DNA of 64,000 bases from Porphyromonas loveana. GTDB lineage: Bacteria; Bacteroidota; Bacteroidia; Bacteroidales; Porphyromonadaceae. Where the stretch lies: the NCBI RefSeq assembly GCF_003096695.1, contig NZ_QEKY01000002.1:1-64000 (forward strand), read 5' to 3'. Below are positions 63,068-64,000 of the stretch, one piece after another (positions within the stretch are counted from its first letter, which is position 1; each line of letters starts with the position of its first letter). Position numbers and translations under genes: made by a program. Below the pieces are notes generated by a model that did not search any database, was not told where the DNA came from, and saw only the letters and a list, made by a program, of their open reading frames with translations.

Positions 63068-63640
63068 TTAATGGAGGTCGTGCTGCGTGGCTTCTTCATG
63101 GTCGGGGGCGTGGAAAATGACACTCGTTGCGCCCAGGGTGATGACATCGCCATCATTGAGCCGACACCATTCTTTCTTGCCGAGCAGATGCCCGCCGACG
63201 AAGGTGCCCACGAGGCTGTCGTCGTCGGCCACAGTGTGCAGAAGCGAACCGTCGGCTTTGGTCGTGACCCGCAAGATGCAGTGGTGACGTCCCATGCTGG
63301 GGTCGCTCGTGATGATGGGGATGTCCACCACGGAGTCTTTGTTGCGTCGTCCGATGCCGTTATTGCCTTCGCCGAGGCCAAACTCCTGCCGATAGCCGAA
63401 TACATTTTCCAGCACGACGATGTGGCCCCGACTGCGATCAATCTCCCGTGCCACTTCTTGCTCGCCGGAAGCGGACTGTCCTGCATCCGATTCGCCAGAC
63501 TTGCGTACCAGACGGATGCGCACCTGATGGCAACAATCGGGGCAGAGCAGCGAGAGGACACCGCTCGGGGAAGCCTGGCGGAGGGCTTCGCGACTGATGG
63601 AGATGGGGTTGTCACACTTGGGACAAAAGATTCGTTTCAT
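63068..63640 (-). CDS. Zinc-ribbon and FHA domain protein
   Basis: 190 residues. A four-Cys zinc ribbon (CPKC at 6-9, CPDC at 33-36) is followed after a polar linker by an FHA domain (about 88-182): G97-R98-R99, the phosphopeptide-binding S115-x3-H119, and WCRLNDGDVITLGATSVIFH. FHA domains bind phosphothreonine; no Ser/Thr kinase gene is in the window. It lies 55 bp ahead of the desulfidase-like gene. Confidence 0.87.
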   Translation of the reverse strand: MKRIFCPKCDNPISISREALRQASPSGVLSLLCPDCCHQVRIRLVRKSGESDAGQSASGEQEVAREIDRSRGHIVVLENVFGYRQEFGLGEGNNGIGRRNKDSVVDIPIITSDPSMGRHHCILRVTTKADGSLLHTVADDDSLVGTFVGGHLLGKKEWCRLNDGDVITLGATSVIFHAPDHEEATQHDLH

Positions 63641-63715
63641 GAAGATTTACTTTGTTTTGACTCAATTGTTGAGGTGTAGGATAGATCGGTATTCATCGAT
63701 GAGTAAAGGCGCTCT

Positions 63716-64000
63716 CTATCTGTCGTCTATTGAATCTTGTGCGAAGATAAGACTATATTCCCAAATTGCCCCCAAAAGTGCCGCATGAAGACTCTTTGGA
63801 ATGGATGTATCCAATTCTAAGAAACGTTCATGTTTCCCATATAGAGTTGTATTGAGTACTACTTCGTATTGTAGTCGTGGTCCAAAACAACAGTTCGTAT
63901 GTTCAATTCTGGCGTGTTTGCAGTGAAAAAGCATATTCCGTTTCTCATTTACAGCCGAATACCTCAAAAACAAGCGAGAAAATGTTCGCTCGCAGACAAT
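63716..64000 (-). CDS. Possible C-terminal part of an unrecognised protein, cut by window edge
   Basis: A frame open from the window end down to a stop at 63716 (95 codons, ending ALLGAIWEYSLIFAQDSIDDR). No in-frame ATG is near the edge, so the start would lie outside. I recognise no family. Cys/His content is high and it could be chance. Confidence 0.25.
   Translation of the reverse strand: MVCERTFSRLFLRYSAVNEKRNMLFHCKHARIEHTNCCFGPRLQYEVVLNTTLYGKHERFLELDTSIPKSLHAALLGAIWEYSLIFAQDSIDDR

Noticed and set aside
1-64000. tRNA or rRNA genes and intact insertion sequences
   Set aside because: I found no cloverleaf-like T-loop context, no rRNA strings and no intact transposase; only the IS30-type remnant at 38.4 kb.

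Overview
The window reads as a chromosomal segment of an asaccharolytic, anaerobic Bacteroidales bacterium, most likely a Porphyromonas of the P. gingivalis/P. gulae group. Support: a complete lysine-to-butyrate fermentation cluster, tryptophanase, the haem/cobalamin-type iht operon, proteins with type IX secretion (T9SS) C-terminal tails, a GT3-type glycogen synthase, the lipoprotein Omp85 member TamL, and promoters of the Bacteroidota form TTTG-N19-21-TAnnTTTG. Species cannot be settled from sequence reading alone.

Layout. 0.4-15.1 kb (minus strand): one long operon atoD-kal-kce-kdd-kamA-kamB-kamC-kamD-kamE-atoA-bcd-etfB-etfA-crt-hbd. It converts lysine through beta-lysine and 3,5-diaminohexanoate to acetoacetate and crotonyl-CoA, then to butyrate. 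15.1-16.0 kb: a gene-less stretch holding a structured ~306-nt non-coding RNA. 16.0-25.0 kb (minus): a T9SS-exported cysteine-ladder LRR protein, tamL, aroE, menG, purC, phoH and tnaA. 25.0-32.8 kb (plus): a 22-bp palindromic repeat array, two separate cobalamin riboswitches each with its own promoter, then a TonB receptor, a CbiK-like lipoprotein and an ABC importer (the iht locus). 33.0-45.6 kb (minus): a T9SS delta-60-repeat protein, dnaB, lepA, a second 22-bp array beside a dead IS30-type transposase, argR, a Ca/Na exchanger, glycogen synthase, feoB, a Fic protein and a DtxR-FeoA regulator. 45.6-46.7 kb: a gene-less stretch with candidate metal-regulator sites and a second copy of the ~306-nt RNA. 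46.7-64 kb: dnaK, a YgiQ-type radical SAM protein, ispE, a purine permease with an outer-membrane DUF5020 protein, a Ca2+ P-type ATPase, an M24 peptidase, alkaline phosphatase, proline dehydrogenase, a Mug/HDG-type DNA glycosylase, a cysteine desulfidase-like enzyme and an FHA protein.

How the parts fit: amino acids (Lys, Trp, Pro, Cys) are the fuel. KamDE needs adenosylcobalamin, and the corrinoid-responsive transport operon sits in the same window. The main observations beyond routine annotation are: two homologous non-coding RNAs with identical internal spacing and compensatory base changes; cobalamin riboswitches in front of an operon usually described as a haem transporter; and several intergenic arrays of palindromic units phased at 22-23 bp with different cores.
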